From Streptosporangium brasiliense (lineage in GTDB: Bacteria > Actinomycetota > Actinomycetes > Streptosporangiales > Streptosporangiaceae), in contig NZ_JAUSRB010000001.1 in NCBI RefSeq assembly GCF_030811595.1, positions 558,001 to 622,000 on the forward strand: DNA of 64,000 nt. Direction: 5' to 3'. This document shows positions 42,801 to 51,467 of the stretch, piece after piece (within the stretch, counting starts at the first letter, position 1; the number at the start of each line of letters is the position of its first letter). The notes below the pieces were generated by a model. It did not search any database, had not been told where the DNA came from, and saw only the letters and a list, made by a program, of their open reading frames with translations. The position numbers and the translations under genes were made by a program.

Positions 42801-45800
42801 GCAACCGCCTGACCAGGCACATGTTGTAGGAGGCGTCGTCCGGGTCGAGCCGGTTGAGGAACCAGAGCCGCTCCTGGCCGGCCGAGAGCGGCGCGGTGGT
42901 CCCCGCCGGCCGCGGCCGGGGCCCGTCGGCCGGCCCGCCCCCGGGACGGCCCTCCCGTCCCGTCGGTCCGTCCCCGGAGCCGGCGGCGTGCCCGGCCGTC
43001 CTGTCCCCGGCGATGTAGGACCGATTGTCCGTCCCGTCACCGGGGTCGTCGGCCTGTCCCGCCCGCCCGTCCCCGGGGCCGGCGGGCTCCGCGCCGTCGC
43101 CGACCAGCTCCGCCAGCGCGGCGACCGTCGGCCGCAGGAACACCTCCCGGACGGGCACCTCCGTGCCGGACAGCGCCGACAGCCGCGCGGTGACCATGGT
43201 CGCCAGCAGCGAGTGACCGCCGAGCGTGAAGAAGTCGTCGTCCGCGCCGACCTCGGCCACCCCGAGCACCTCGGCGAAGACCTGTGCGACCAGCCGCTCG
43301 CCCGGAGTGCGGGGGGCTCTCGCCTCCCGCCGGGACCCGCCCTCCGCGTCCGGCAGCGCGCTGCGGTCGATCTTCCCGTTCGGCGTCAGCGGCAACGCCT
43401 CCACCTCGACGAACACGCTGGGCACCATGTATCCCGGCAGCTCCCGCCTGGCGTGCTCGCCGATCTCGTCGAGGAGCCCGCGGGCGTCCGGAGCCGGTAC
43501 GGCGTAGGCGACCAGCCGGTCCCCGCGCACCGCGACGACCGCCTGCCGTACGGCGGGATGGGCGTCGAGCACGGCCTCGATCTCGCCGAGCTCGATGCGG
43601 TGGCCCCGGAGCTTGACCTGGTTGTCGGTGCGGCCGAGGAACTCCAGGGCGCCGTCACCCCGCAGCCGGGCGCGGTCCCCCGTGCGGTAGACGCGGGAGC
43701 CGCCGGGGCCGGGGACGAAGCGCTCGGCGGTCAGGGCGGGGCGGCCGAGATAGCCGGTCGCGACTCCCGCGCCGCCGATGAGCAGCTCGCCCGGGACCCC
43801 GATCGGGGCGGGAGCGCCGGTGGGGTCCAGGACGTGGACGGTGGTGTTGGCGATCGGGCGGCCGATGACGATCTCGTCGGGGTCCTCGGGGACCTCCCAG
43901 GCCGTGGACCAGATCGTGGTCTCGGTCGGGCCGTAGACGTTGACGAGCCGGTCCACCCGGGGACGCAGCTCGCGGGCGAGCCGCGCCGGCAGCGGCTCGC
44001 CGCCGGTCAGGCCCGTCACCCGGGGCAGGTCCCCGGTGAGCAGGACCCGCCACCCCGACGGCGTCGCCTGGACGTGGGTCACGCCCGCGTCCCGGACGAG
44101 CCGGGCGAGCCGGGCGCCGTCGCGGGCCGTCTCGGCGTCGGCGACGACCACCCGGCCGCCGGTCACCAGCGGCAAATACAGCTCCAGGGCGGAGATGTCG
44201 AACGACAGCGAGGTCAGCGCCAGCCACGCGTCCCGGGGCGAGGACCCGACCAGGCCCCGCATCGCCAGCAGGAAGTTGGTCAGCGCCCGGTGCGGCACCA
44301 CCACGCCCTTCGGACGCCCGGTGGACCCGGAGGTGTACAGGACGTAGGCGGTGTCGCCGGGGCCGGGCCGCGAGAGCGCGGCGGCCGCGGGGGGAAGGTC
44401 GTCGAGGCCGGTCAGCACCAGCGCGGCCGCGGAGTCCTCGATCACGTACGAGACGCGGGCCTGGGGGTAGTCGGGGTCGACCGGCAGGTAGGCGGCGCCG
44501 CTCATCGCCACGCCCAGCAGCGCGACGACCATGTCCGCGCCGCGCTCCATCCGGACCGCGACCAGCGAGCCGCGGCCGATGCCGGCGGCGCCCAGCCGGC
44601 CGGCCAGCTCCGCGGCCCGCCGTACCAGCTCCGCGTAGGTCACGGTGTTCACCACGGTGTGGCCGGGGGCGGCGGCCGGCCGGCCGGCGTGGGCCGGTTC
44701 CGCGGCGGCGTCCGGGGCCGGCTGTCCGGGGTGGGTCAGGGTCTGCACCGCGACGGCGTCCGGGGTCGCGGCGGCCTGCTCCAGCACCAGGTCGACCAGT
44801 GTCACGCCGGGCAGCTCGGCGCCGGTCCCGTTCCACTCCTCCAGCAGCGCGAGCTCGGCCTCCGGCAGCATCCGCAGCGAGCCCACCGGCACCTCGGGGT
44901 CGGCCACGGCGGCCACGAGCAGCTCCTGGAAGCGGGCGACCATCCGCTCCACGGTCTCGCGGTCGAACAGGTCGGTGCTGTAGACCACGCTGCCCAGCAG
45001 GTGGCCGTCGTGGGCGGGGGAGATGTCCACCGACAGGTCGAGCCGGGCCCGGGACCAGCCGTGCGGGAAGGGCGTGGCGGTCAGGCCGGGCAGCGGGTCG
45101 ACCCACTCGCCGTGGGTGTGGAAGGCGAACAGGGTCGCGAACAGCGGGGTGCGGCTGAGGTCCCGCTCCACGTCCAGCTCCGCCACGAGCCGTTCGAAGG
45201 GGACGTCCTGCCGGGAGAGCGCGTCCAGCACGACCCGCCTGGTGCGCTTGAGCAGCTCGCCGAAGGTGGGGTCGCCGGACAGGTCGCAGCGGAGGGCCAG
45301 CGTGGTCGACAGGAAACCGATCATGGTCTCCAGCTCGGTGCTGTCGCGGCCGGCCGACGGGGTGCCCACGCAGAAGTCGCTCTGGCCGGTGTGCCGGGCG
45401 AGCAGGACCTGGTAGGCGGCGAGCAGCACCATGTACGGCGTGCAGCGGGCGCGGCGGGCCAGGTCCCGGACGGCGTCGGCCACGTCGGCGTCGATCCGGA
45501 AGTCCACCTCGCCGCCGGCGCCGCTGCGCTGGACGGGACGTGGCCGGTCGGTGGGCAGTTCGAGGGGCGGCACCCCGGTCAGCCGCTCGACCCACCACTG
45601 GAGGCCGGAGTCCGCCGAGTGCCGGCGGCGGGTGTGCTCGCCGTACTGGAGGGGCAGCTCGGGCAGCGGGGCGGTGCCGCCGCTGCCGTAGTGGACGGCC
45701 ACCTCGGAGCGGAGCACGTTCAGTGACCAGCCGTCGCCGTTGATGTGGTGCAGGACGACGCAGAGCACGTGCTCGTCGGGTCCGAGACCGATCAGCGCGA

Positions 45801-46173
45801 CCCGGAACGGGGGCGCGGCGGACAGGTCGAAGGCCGTGTTGGTGAGCATGGAGACCAGGCCCCGCGCCTCCTGCTCGTCCCCGGCCGTCAGCCGCTCCAG
45901 CGTCACGGGCGCGGGCGGGTCGACGATCGCCAGCGGCTCTCCGGCCACCTCCCGGAACCGGGTCCGCAGGCTCTCGTGCCGGGCCGCCACGGCGGTGAAG
46001 GCGGCCTCCAGCGCGACCGTGTCAAGGCGGCCTTTCAACCTGTAAACATAGGATGTGTTGTAGGCCGAGTCGCTTGGATCGAGCCGGTGGAGAAACCACA
46101 GCCGCTGCTGTCCGTACGACAGCGGGTATTCCGTCGCAGGTCGGCCGGGGGAAACGGTCTCTGGCTGGGGCAC
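39868..46173 (-). CDS. Nonribosomal peptide synthetase, C-A-PCP-C-A-PCP
   Basis: This is a 2101-residue two-module synthetase. Both condensation sites are intact (HHINGDG at H142, HHILGDG at H1221). PCP serines lie near residues 988 and 2035. There is no terminal thioesterase, so the chain passes on. Hand alignment to GrsA gives D-I-L-Q-L-G-V-I-W-K for module 1, the published glycine type, and D-T-E-D-I-G-T-I-I-K for module 2, whose acidic pocket suggests a basic amino acid. A Gly/Asp/Pro-rich linker follows PCP1. The GTG at 46173 is chosen because AAGGAG lies 6 bases upstream; an in-frame ATG at 46272 would translate that ribosome site. Confidence 0.93.
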   Translation of the reverse strand: MPQPETVSPGRPATEYPLSYGQQRLWFLHRLDPSDSAYNTSYVYRLKGRLDTVALEAAFTAVAARHESLRTRFREVAGEPLAIVDPPAPVTLERLTAGDEQEARGLVSMLTNTAFDLSAAPPFRVALIGLGPDEHVLCVVLHHINGDGWSLNVLRSEVAVHYGSGGTAPLPELPLQYGEHTRRRHSADSGLQWWVERLTGVPPLELPTDRPRPVQRSGAGGEVDFRIDADVADAVRDLARRARCTPYMVLLAAYQVLLARHTGQSDFCVGTPSAGRDSTELETMIGFLSTTLALRCDLSGDPTFGELLKRTRRVVLDALSRQDVPFERLVAELDVERDLSRTPLFATLFAFHTHGEWVDPLPGLTATPFPHGWSRARLDLSVDISPAHDGHLLGSVVYSTDLFDRETVERMVARFQELLVAAVADPEVPVGSLRMLPEAELALLEEWNGTGAELPGVTLVDLVLEQAAATPDAVAVQTLTHPGQPAPDAAAEPAHAGRPAAAPGHTVVNTVTYAELVRRAAELAGRLGAAGIGRGSLVAVRMERGADMVVALLGVAMSGAAYLPVDPDYPQARVSYVIEDSAAALVLTGLDDLPPAAAALSRPGPGDTAYVLYTSGSTGRPKGVVVPHRALTNFLLAMRGLVGSSPRDAWLALTSLSFDISALELYLPLVTGGRVVVADAETARDGARLARLVRDAGVTHVQATPSGWRVLLTGDLPRVTGLTGGEPLPARLARELRPRVDRLVNVYGPTETTIWSTAWEVPEDPDEIVIGRPIANTTVHVLDPTGAPAPIGVPGELLIGGAGVATGYLGRPALTAERFVPGPGGSRVYRTGDRARLRGDGALEFLGRTDNQVKLRGHRIELGEIEAVLDAHPAVRQAVVAVRGDRLVAYAVPAPDARGLLDEIGEHARRELPGYMVPSVFVEVEALPLTPNGKIDRSALPDAEGGSRREARAPRTPGERLVAQVFAEVLGVAEVGADDDFFTLGGHSLLATMVTARLSALSGTEVPVREVFLRPTVAALAELVGDGAEPAGPGDGRAGQADDPGDGTDNRSYIAGDRTAGHAAGSGDGPTGREGRPGGGPADGPRPRPAGTTAPLSAGQERLWFLNRLDPDDASYNMCLVRRLRGPLDLDALGRALDGTVARHESLRTRFPEVDGAPVTVVDPPGPVAVDRVGAEGEAGALELVAALTNRPFPDLASRPPLRVTLVRIGEDDHVLCLVLHHILGDGWSLNLVFDELSDLYSGRAELPPVPLQFGDVARWQRERDTGGLLAYWRDRLADPTPLELPADRPRTAGAARRGDVVTVRLTSGEAGALTRLGREHGATMFMVLLAAYQVLLVRHTGQSDILVGTATAGRDRVQLEPVVGYLSDTLVLRGDLSGDPTFADLLRETQIGVLDAFSHQGVPFEELVTALRTERDLTRTPLFQTMFILHTQDSGHARDAFAGLTTTAFEHGMRQAKLELMLEAWQDEHELLITLVYDAELFDRATVEGLAGRFRLLLTALPGAAGERVSALPLRTGDDDALLRRLSEGPAQPPATAVPDLFAAAVRSTPDAVAVGCGQTLLTYAELDARADGLAALLQARGVAPGDVVGVRLGRTPDTVAALLAVWRAGAVYLPLDPDYPEDRLAFLVADSGASHVLAEAGPYQGVPEPAPRDAAAYVIYTSGSTGTPKGVVVEHEGLAARVAWMREAYGLGPGDRVVQFASLSFDTHAEEIYPTLAAGARLELLPDGGVTLPDHLDQVTVLDLPTAYWHALVDQIDEIAWPPTLRLVILGGEQVHEAAVARWRERFGDRVRLVNTYGPTEATIIATAAELDGSPGRPPIGTPIGGTRVMVLDGHGEPVPPGAPGELCVTGAGVARGYLGRPALTAQRFVPGPGGSRIYRTGDRARWRSDGRLEFLGRDDDQVKVRGFRVELGEIEARILAHPGVGQAAVAVHQETLVGYVVGTATGEELGRHLTGALPAYMVPALWVGLDALPLTRSGKIDRAALPAPEVRTGAATAPRGDAELLVADVFGEVLGIGEIGAFDDFFALGGHSLLATRVIARLRALVEVDVPIRTLFARSTVAGLAAAVEELLIAELDGLSEEEAARLVQTPQGEGELG

Positions 46174-46278
46174 GCAGAGCTCCTTCGTCGGCCGCGGGCC
46201 CGCATTCGCGCGATGGCGCCTGAAAATGGGAATGCGGAAGCCCGCTCCGCGCATATTTACCGAGTTGAGCACGTAATG

Positions 46279-46315
46279 GGAAAAGCTTCTTTCTGGAAAG
46301 AAACCTTTCAGTTAG
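46279..46315. promoter_or_regulatory. Double operator-like motif before the two-module synthetase
   Basis: Two overlapping copies are present. GGAAAAGCTTCTTTCTGG lies on the plus strand (46279-46296), and on the minus strand AAAGGTTTCTTTCCAG (46293-46308) points toward the synthetase. Both match the motif at 13464-13489. The dyad CTGGAAAG...CCTTTCAG is directly visible. The 361-base divergent gap 46174-46534 holds no gene. Confidence 0.55.
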
Positions 46316-46449
46316 TTCCGGGTGGTTAGTGTTACACCTCCGCCCGGGGTGCGCAAGGCCCTGTGTGGCAAGGGTTTCCGGTGCTCTCGCGAACCTCGGC
46401 AAAGGGCTTGCGCTGCTGTGGCGATCATGTAAGACTGACGCTCGTTTTA

Positions 46450-46474
46450 GAATAGTAAAGATTCTTTCCTGTTG
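46450..46474 (+). promoter_or_regulatory. Operator-like motif before the acyl ligase
   Basis: AGTAAAGATTCTTTCCTGTT ends about 62 bases before the ATG at 46535. It shares GTAAAG-TTCTTT-C-GTT with 13464-13489. It also resembles the ROK-type half-sites (TTAGGAAAG and TTTCCTGTTAG) with four bases inserted between them. Confidence 0.55.
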
Positions 46475-46534
46475 CGACTCGGGCGCCCGCATGCGCTGAG
46501 CTCATATACATCCGATCTTTATTGGGAGGTTCAC

Positions 46535-48007
46535 ATGGTGAACCTGACCGTCCCCCAATTGCTCAGAGACCGAGCCTCCGCCGACCCCGACGGGGTCGCG
46601 CTGATCGTGCACGGCTCGGATCCGCTCACCTATCGCCAGTGGTACGAGCGGTCCGTCGTGATCGCGAACAGCCTGGTGGCGCGGGGTGTCACCAGGGGCG
46701 ATCGGGTGGGCCTGGTCTTCGGGAGCGCAGACTGGGCGGACTACGCCGTGGCGTTCTGCGGGGTGCTGGCGGCCGGGGCGGCCGCCGTGCCGCTGTCGGA
46801 CCGCCTCGCCCCCGCTGATCTGCGCTTCATGCTGGAGCACTGCCGTGCGAGCGGAACCGTCCACGCCGGCGGGCTCACCGTGCCCGAGGTCGGCTGGAGC
46901 GCCACGGTCGCCGAGCTGCGGGCCGAAACGTCCTACGAGCGGAGCGGGGCGGCCCGCGAGCTGACCTGTCCCGCCCCCGGAGACCTCGCCCAGATCCTCT
47001 ACACCTCCGGGACCACGGGTCGCCCCAAGGGCGTGTCGGCCACCCACGCCAACCTGGCCTACGGCTGCGGCGCCAAGCGGCGCCCGTTCGCGCACTCCAG
47101 GCACCTGCTCCACGCCTTCCCGATCGGCACGAACGCCGGTCAGGCCATGCTGATCAACGCGCTCGACGCCCACCCGGCCGTGGTGACGCTGCCGCGCTTC
47201 ACCCCGGGCCGCTTCGCCGCGCTGGTCGAGTCCTACCGGGCCGGGACGGTCTTCCTCGTCCCCGCGATGGCCATCGAGCTGATCAACGCCGGGGTCGGCG
47301 AACGCTACGACCTGTCCAGCGTGCTGCTGCTCGGCTCGGCCGCCGCGCCGCTGCCCTCGGCCGTCGCCCAGGCGCTCACCACGGCCTTCCCCAAGGCGAC
47401 GATCACCAACTACTACACCTCGACCGAGGCCGCCCCCGCCCAGACGATCATGATGTTCGACCCGGACCGGCCGGGGAGCGTCGGCCGCGCGGTGGCCGGG
47501 GGACAGGTCAGGATCGCCACCGCCGAGGGCGCGCCGCTCCCGCAGGGGGAGACCGGCGAGGTCTGGATGCGGTCACCGGCGGCGCCGCGCGCCTACTACG
47601 GCGACCCGGAGAGCGGGACCTTCCGCGACGGATGGGTGCGGATGGGCGACCTCGGCCGCATCGACGCCGACGGCTACCTCTACCTCGTCGACCGGGAGGG
47701 CGACGTGGTGAAGTCCGGCGCCTACAAGGTCTCCACGATCCACGTCGAGGAGGCCGTCTACCAGCACCCGGCCGTGGTCGAGGCGGCCGCCTTCGGGGTC
47801 CCGCACCCCGTGCTCGGCACCGTCGTCGCCGTCACCATGGTGACCCGCGTCCCCCTCACGCCCGAGGAGCTGCGGATCTTCCTCAAGGACCGGCTCGCCC
47901 CGCACGAGCTGCCCGCTCACGTGACCACCGCCGGCGCGCTGCCCCGCAACAACGGCGGCAAGGTCGACAAGCGGGCCCTGCGCCGGACCCTGGAGGACGC
48001 CCGATGA
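46535..48007 (+). CDS. Acyl-CoA synthetase/AMP-dependent ligase, stand-alone
   Basis: This 490-residue ANL-superfamily enzyme activates a carboxylic acid as its adenylate. It has the P-loop LYTSGTTGRPKG, the TSTEAAPAQT segment at the A5 position, the A7 motif WVRMGDLGRID and the C-terminal catalytic lysine in NNGGKVDKRAL. It lacks an amino-acid FDxS-type pocket, so it probably activates an aryl or acyl acid and loads a carrier or CoA. The ATG at 46535 has TGGGAGGT upstream; an upstream in-frame ATG at 46472 lies in the operator region. It is coupled by ATGA to the condensation-like gene. Confidence 0.88.
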   Translation: MVNLTVPQLLRDRASADPDGVALIVHGSDPLTYRQWYERSVVIANSLVARGVTRGDRVGLVFGSADWADYAVAFCGVLAAGAAAVPLSDRLAPADLRFMLEHCRASGTVHAGGLTVPEVGWSATVAELRAETSYERSGAARELTCPAPGDLAQILYTSGTTGRPKGVSATHANLAYGCGAKRRPFAHSRHLLHAFPIGTNAGQAMLINALDAHPAVVTLPRFTPGRFAALVESYRAGTVFLVPAMAIELINAGVGERYDLSSVLLLGSAAAPLPSAVAQALTTAFPKATITNYYTSTEAAPAQTIMMFDPDRPGSVGRAVAGGQVRIATAEGAPLPQGETGEVWMRSPAAPRAYYGDPESGTFRDGWVRMGDLGRIDADGYLYLVDREGDVVKSGAYKVSTIHVEEAVYQHPAVVEAAAFGVPHPVLGTVVAVTMVTRVPLTPEELRIFLKDRLAPHELPAHVTTAGALPRNNGGKVDKRALRRTLEDAR

Positions 48008-49343
48008 CCGGCGGCGCGGCCTCCGCCGGGCAGGAGACGGCCGAGGTCACCTTCACCCAGCAGGGGATGTGGGTCACCGAGCAGACCGTGAAGGTGGGCA
48101 CCGCCTACCACATGCCGCTGCTGGTCCATCTGCGCGGCGAGCCCGACACCGCGGCGCTGCTGGCCGCCTGCGCGGCCGTCGTGGAGCGGCATCCGGTGCT
48201 GCGCGGCGTGGTGGCGGAGGTGGGCGACGAGCTGCGGCTCGTGCCCGGCGCCGAGGTCCCCGTACGGCGGGCGGCCGGCCCCCCGGGAGGTCCGGCGGAC
48301 GGCCTGCCGGACGGTCCGCTCACCGGTCCGGGAGGTCCGGCGGACGGTCTCCCGGACGGGCCGTCCACCGGCCCGGCGGGCGGGGCGGGCATGGACGCGG
48401 CGGTGCGGGAGGAGATCCTGCGCCCCTTCGACCTGGAGAGCGGCCCCCTGGCCAGGTTCACCCTGTTCGAGACCGGCCCCGGGCGGCACCTGCTCGTCTT
48501 CGTCGCCCACCACCTGGTCTTCGACGGCCAGTCCAAGGACATCCTGGTCGGCGACCTGGCCACCTTCTACAACGGCGAGCGGCCGCCCCCGCTGCCCGCG
48601 ATCGACCACGGCCGCGCCGAGCGCGACCGGGTGGCGGCCCTGCTCCCGGCCGCGAAGGAGTTCTGGAAGCCCCGGTGGCGCGATCCGGGCGAGACCGTGC
48701 TGCTCGGCCGGGCGCTGCGGTCCCGGCGGGCGGGGGAGGGGCGGGTGCTGCGGATCACCGCCGACCCGTCGGTCCCCGGGCTCACCCGGTTCGAGGTGCT
48801 GCTGGCCGCCCTGCACGTCCTGCTCTCCGGGTACGGCAACGCCGAGGTGACCACCGCCGTCGACCTGTCCACCCGGCCCGCCGAGGCGGCCGGCCACATC
48901 GGCCTGTTCGTCAACGAGCTCCCGGTCGCCTCCACCCCCTCACCGGAGACGACCTTCCGGGCGTTCGCCACCGCGCTCCGCGCCGAGCTGCGCGAGGTCT
49001 ACCGGTTCCGGCAGGTGCCGCTGACCCGCGCGATGCCCCGCATCCGGCCGCACGCCGCGCTGGTCCCCGTCTCGGTCAGCTACCGCACCCGCACGGCGCC
49101 GACCCCGTGTTCGCCGGCCTCGACACCTCGGTGGAGTGGACGGTCTTCAACCACGCGGTCCGCGGCGCGCTGCACCTGCAGTGCGTGGACGGTCCCGGCG
49201 GCCTCACGATCAGCCTGCGTCACGACCCCGAGGCGGTCCCGGACGCCGCGAAGGCGGCCGCCGACCTGCGCCTCCTCCTGGAACGCGCCACACACGACCC
49301 CGACCTGACGCTGAACGAAATACTGAACGAAATTCAGGAGTAA
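48004..49343 (+). pseudogene. Condensation-like protein with a one-base frameshift
   Basis: This C-domain homologue is paralogous to the protein at 18849 and has an intact HHLVFDG active site. From the ATG the frame is good to SYRTRTAP. The homologous C-terminus (FAGLDTSVEWTVFNHAVRGA and on to the TAA at 49343) then continues in another frame. The span of 1340 bases is not a multiple of three. One C missing from the CCCC run at 49103-49106 would restore a 446-residue protein matching its paralogue. As written, translation ends at 49308 with about 65 foreign residues. It could be a sequencing error, a real mutation, or recoding. It overlaps the ligase by 4 bases and precedes the carrier by 3. 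Confidence 0.8.
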
Positions 49344-49346
49344 GAG

Positions 49347-49577
49347 ATGGGTTCCGTCACCACCCTCACCGACCAGGTACGCGAGATCTGGGAGGAAGTC
49401 CTGGGCATCTCGCCGATCGACGACCACGACGACATCTTCGACCTGGGCGGCCACTCCCTGACCATCACGCAGATCATCGCCCGGATGCGCAAGCGCCTGG
49501 ACATCGAGGTCTCCCTGGACGCCTTCTTCGACAACCCCACCATCGCCGGGATCGTGGAGTCACTCGGCGATGACTGA
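49347..49577 (+). CDS. Free-standing peptidyl carrier protein
   Basis: This 76-residue carrier has its phosphopantetheine serine in FDLGGHSLTITQIIAR. It is nearly identical in its core to the carrier at 19976, showing that the condensation-like/carrier pair has been duplicated. It overlaps the E1 alpha gene by 8 bases. Its coupling to both the acyl ligase side and the E1/E2 side makes it the likely acceptor of an acyl unit from one of them. Confidence 0.92.
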   Translation: MGSVTTLTDQVREIWEEVLGISPIDDHDDIFDLGGHSLTITQIIARMRKRLDIEVSLDAFFDNPTIAGIVESLGDD

Positions 49578-50487
49578 GACCCTCGACCGGCTCCGCCTGT
49601 CCCGTCTGGACGACGACGACCTGGAACTGCTGCTGCTGGTCCGGCACTTCGAGCTGAAACTCCTGGAGCTGTACGGCAGGGGCGAGCTCAACGGCACCAC
49701 GCACACCTGCCTCGGCCAGGAATACGTCCCGGTGGCGCTGCGCCCGCTGCTCGGCCCGGACGACCACGTCTTCAGCAACCACCGGGGCCACGGCCACTAC
49801 CTGTCCGCCTTCCGCGACCCGCACGGCCTGCTCGCCGAGATCATGGGCAGGGAGGGCGCGGTCTGCGGGGGCGTCGGCGGCAGCCAGCACATCCACCGCG
49901 ACCGCTACCTGTCCACCGGCGTGCAGGGGGAGAGCCTGCCCGTGGCCGCCGGGGTCGCCCTCCACCTCAAGCGGTCCGAGCCCGGCGCGCTGGCCTGCGT
50001 CTACATCGGCGACGGCACCTGGGGCGAGGGCGCGGTCTACGAGGCGCTGAACCTCGCCGCGCTCTGGGAGCTCCCGCTGCTGCTGGTGGTGGAGAACAAC
50101 GGCATCGCCCAGTCCACCCCGACCGCGTCGCACATGGCGGGCACCGTCGGGAGCCGGGCGGCGGCCTTCGGCATCCGGCACCACCTGGTCGTCTCCGGCG
50201 ACGTCAACGAGATCCGGGCCTCGCTCGGCCCGCTGGTCGCCGAGGTGCGCGGGTCGCGGCCGCTGGTGGTGGAGTTCGTCACCCACCGGCTCGGCCCGCA
50301 CAGCAAGGGCGACGACATCCGCCCGGCCGGCGCCGTGCGGGCAGCGAGGGACAACGACTGGTACGACCGCTACGCCCACGACCACCCCGACCAGTTCCAC
50401 CGGCTCGACGGGCTGGTCAGGGCCGAGGTCCAGGCGATCGCCGACGAGGTCGCCGCCCGCCCGCCCGCCCGCTGGGAGGGGGCGTGA
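49570..50487 (+). CDS. Thiamine-diphosphate-dependent dehydrogenase E1 alpha subunit
   Basis: This 305-residue protein is homologous to the alpha subunit of pyruvate/2-oxo-acid dehydrogenase E1. The ThDP-magnesium motif GDG...NN is complete (GDGTWGEGAVYEALNL through VVENN). RGHGHYLSAF and VCGGVGGSQHI are typical of the family. E1 decarboxylates a 2-oxo acid and passes the acyl or hydroxyalkyl unit to a lipoyl arm. Its position between a carrier protein and E1 beta/E2 genes points to a biosynthetic rather than central metabolic role. Confidence 0.88.
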   Translation: MTETLDRLRLSRLDDDDLELLLLVRHFELKLLELYGRGELNGTTHTCLGQEYVPVALRPLLGPDDHVFSNHRGHGHYLSAFRDPHGLLAEIMGREGAVCGGVGGSQHIHRDRYLSTGVQGESLPVAAGVALHLKRSEPGALACVYIGDGTWGEGAVYEALNLAALWELPLLLVVENNGIAQSTPTASHMAGTVGSRAAAFGIRHHLVVSGDVNEIRASLGPLVAEVRGSRPLVVEFVTHRLGPHSKGDDIRPAGAVRAARDNDWYDRYAHDHPDQFHRLDGLVRAEVQAIADEVAARPPARWEGA

Positions 50488-51467
50488 GAGTAGCCGAGAA
50501 CCTGAACGCGGCCCTGCACGGACTGCTGGACGACGACCCCACCGCCTACGTGCTCGGCGAGGACATCACCGACCCGTACGGCGGCGCCTTCAAGGTCACC
50601 AGGGGCCTGTCGACCCGGTTCCCCGGCCGGGTGATCGGCACCCCGATCAGCGAGGGCGCCCTGACCGGCGTCGCGGCGGGCCTGGCGCTGACCGGCAACA
50701 CCGCGGTGGCCGAGATCATGTTCGGCGACTTCGTGGCGCTCGCCTTCGACCAGCTCTGCAACTTCGCGAGCAAGTCGGTCTCCATGTACGGCCGGCGGTT
50801 GCCGCTACGGATGGTGGTGCGCTGCCCGACCGGCGGCGGCCGGGGCTACGGGCCCACGCACAGCCAGAGCCTGCAGAAGCACTTCGTCGGGATGCCGGGG
50901 CTGTCGCTGTATGAGATGTCCCCCTTCCACGACAACCGCGCCGTGCTCGGCGCGATGCTGGAGCGGGGCGAGCCGTGCGTGTTCTTCGAGGACAAGGTCC
51001 TCTACACCCGGCAGATGGACCAGGTCGACCCGCTGTTCACGGTGCGCCGGGACGGGGATCTGGCCGTGGTCGAGCTCCGCGACCCGGGCGACCGGCCGGA
51101 CTACGTGATCATCGCGCCGGGCGGGGTGGCGCACCGGGCCCTGGCCGCCATGCGGTCGCTGCTGGTGGAGCAGGAGGTCTCCGGCCGGCTGCTGGTCCCC
51201 TCCCGGCTCTACCCGCTGGACGTCGAGGCGCTGCTGCCGTACCTGGGGGAGGTCGTCCTCGTCGCCGAGGAGAGCACGGCGGGCGGCACCTGGGGCAGCG
51301 AGGTCGCCCATCTCCTGCACGGCCGCCTCTGGGACCGCCTGCGCGGCCCCGTCCGCCTCGTCCACTCCCGGGCCAGCGTGATCCCCACCGCCGCCCACCT
51401 CGAGAACGAGGTCCTGGTGGGGGAGTCCACGATCCACCACGCCGTACGGGAGGCCCTGCGTGGCTGA
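50484..51467 (+). CDS. Thiamine-diphosphate-dependent dehydrogenase E1 beta subunit
   Basis: This 327-residue E1 beta subunit supplies the catalytic glutamate and the second half of the ThDP site (LGEDITDPYGGAFKVTRGL, ISEGALTGVAAGLAL, RMVVRCPTGGGRGYGPTHSQ). The GTG start overlaps the E1 alpha stop and has GGGAGGG upstream. E1 alpha and beta together form a heterotetramer. Confidence 0.9.
   Translation: MRVAENLNAALHGLLDDDPTAYVLGEDITDPYGGAFKVTRGLSTRFPGRVIGTPISEGALTGVAAGLALTGNTAVAEIMFGDFVALAFDQLCNFASKSVSMYGRRLPLRMVVRCPTGGGRGYGPTHSQSLQKHFVGMPGLSLYEMSPFHDNRAVLGAMLERGEPCVFFEDKVLYTRQMDQVDPLFTVRRDGDLAVVELRDPGDRPDYVIIAPGGVAHRALAAMRSLLVEQEVSGRLLVPSRLYPLDVEALLPYLGEVVLVAEESTAGGTWGSEVAHLLHGRLWDRLRGPVRLVHSRASVIPTAAHLENEVLVGESTIHHAVREALRG

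Noticed and set aside
46174-46272. Upstream ATG start for the two-module synthetase
   Set aside because: The extra 33 residues would include the AAGGAG ribosome site of the GTG at 46173 and have no C-domain similarity.
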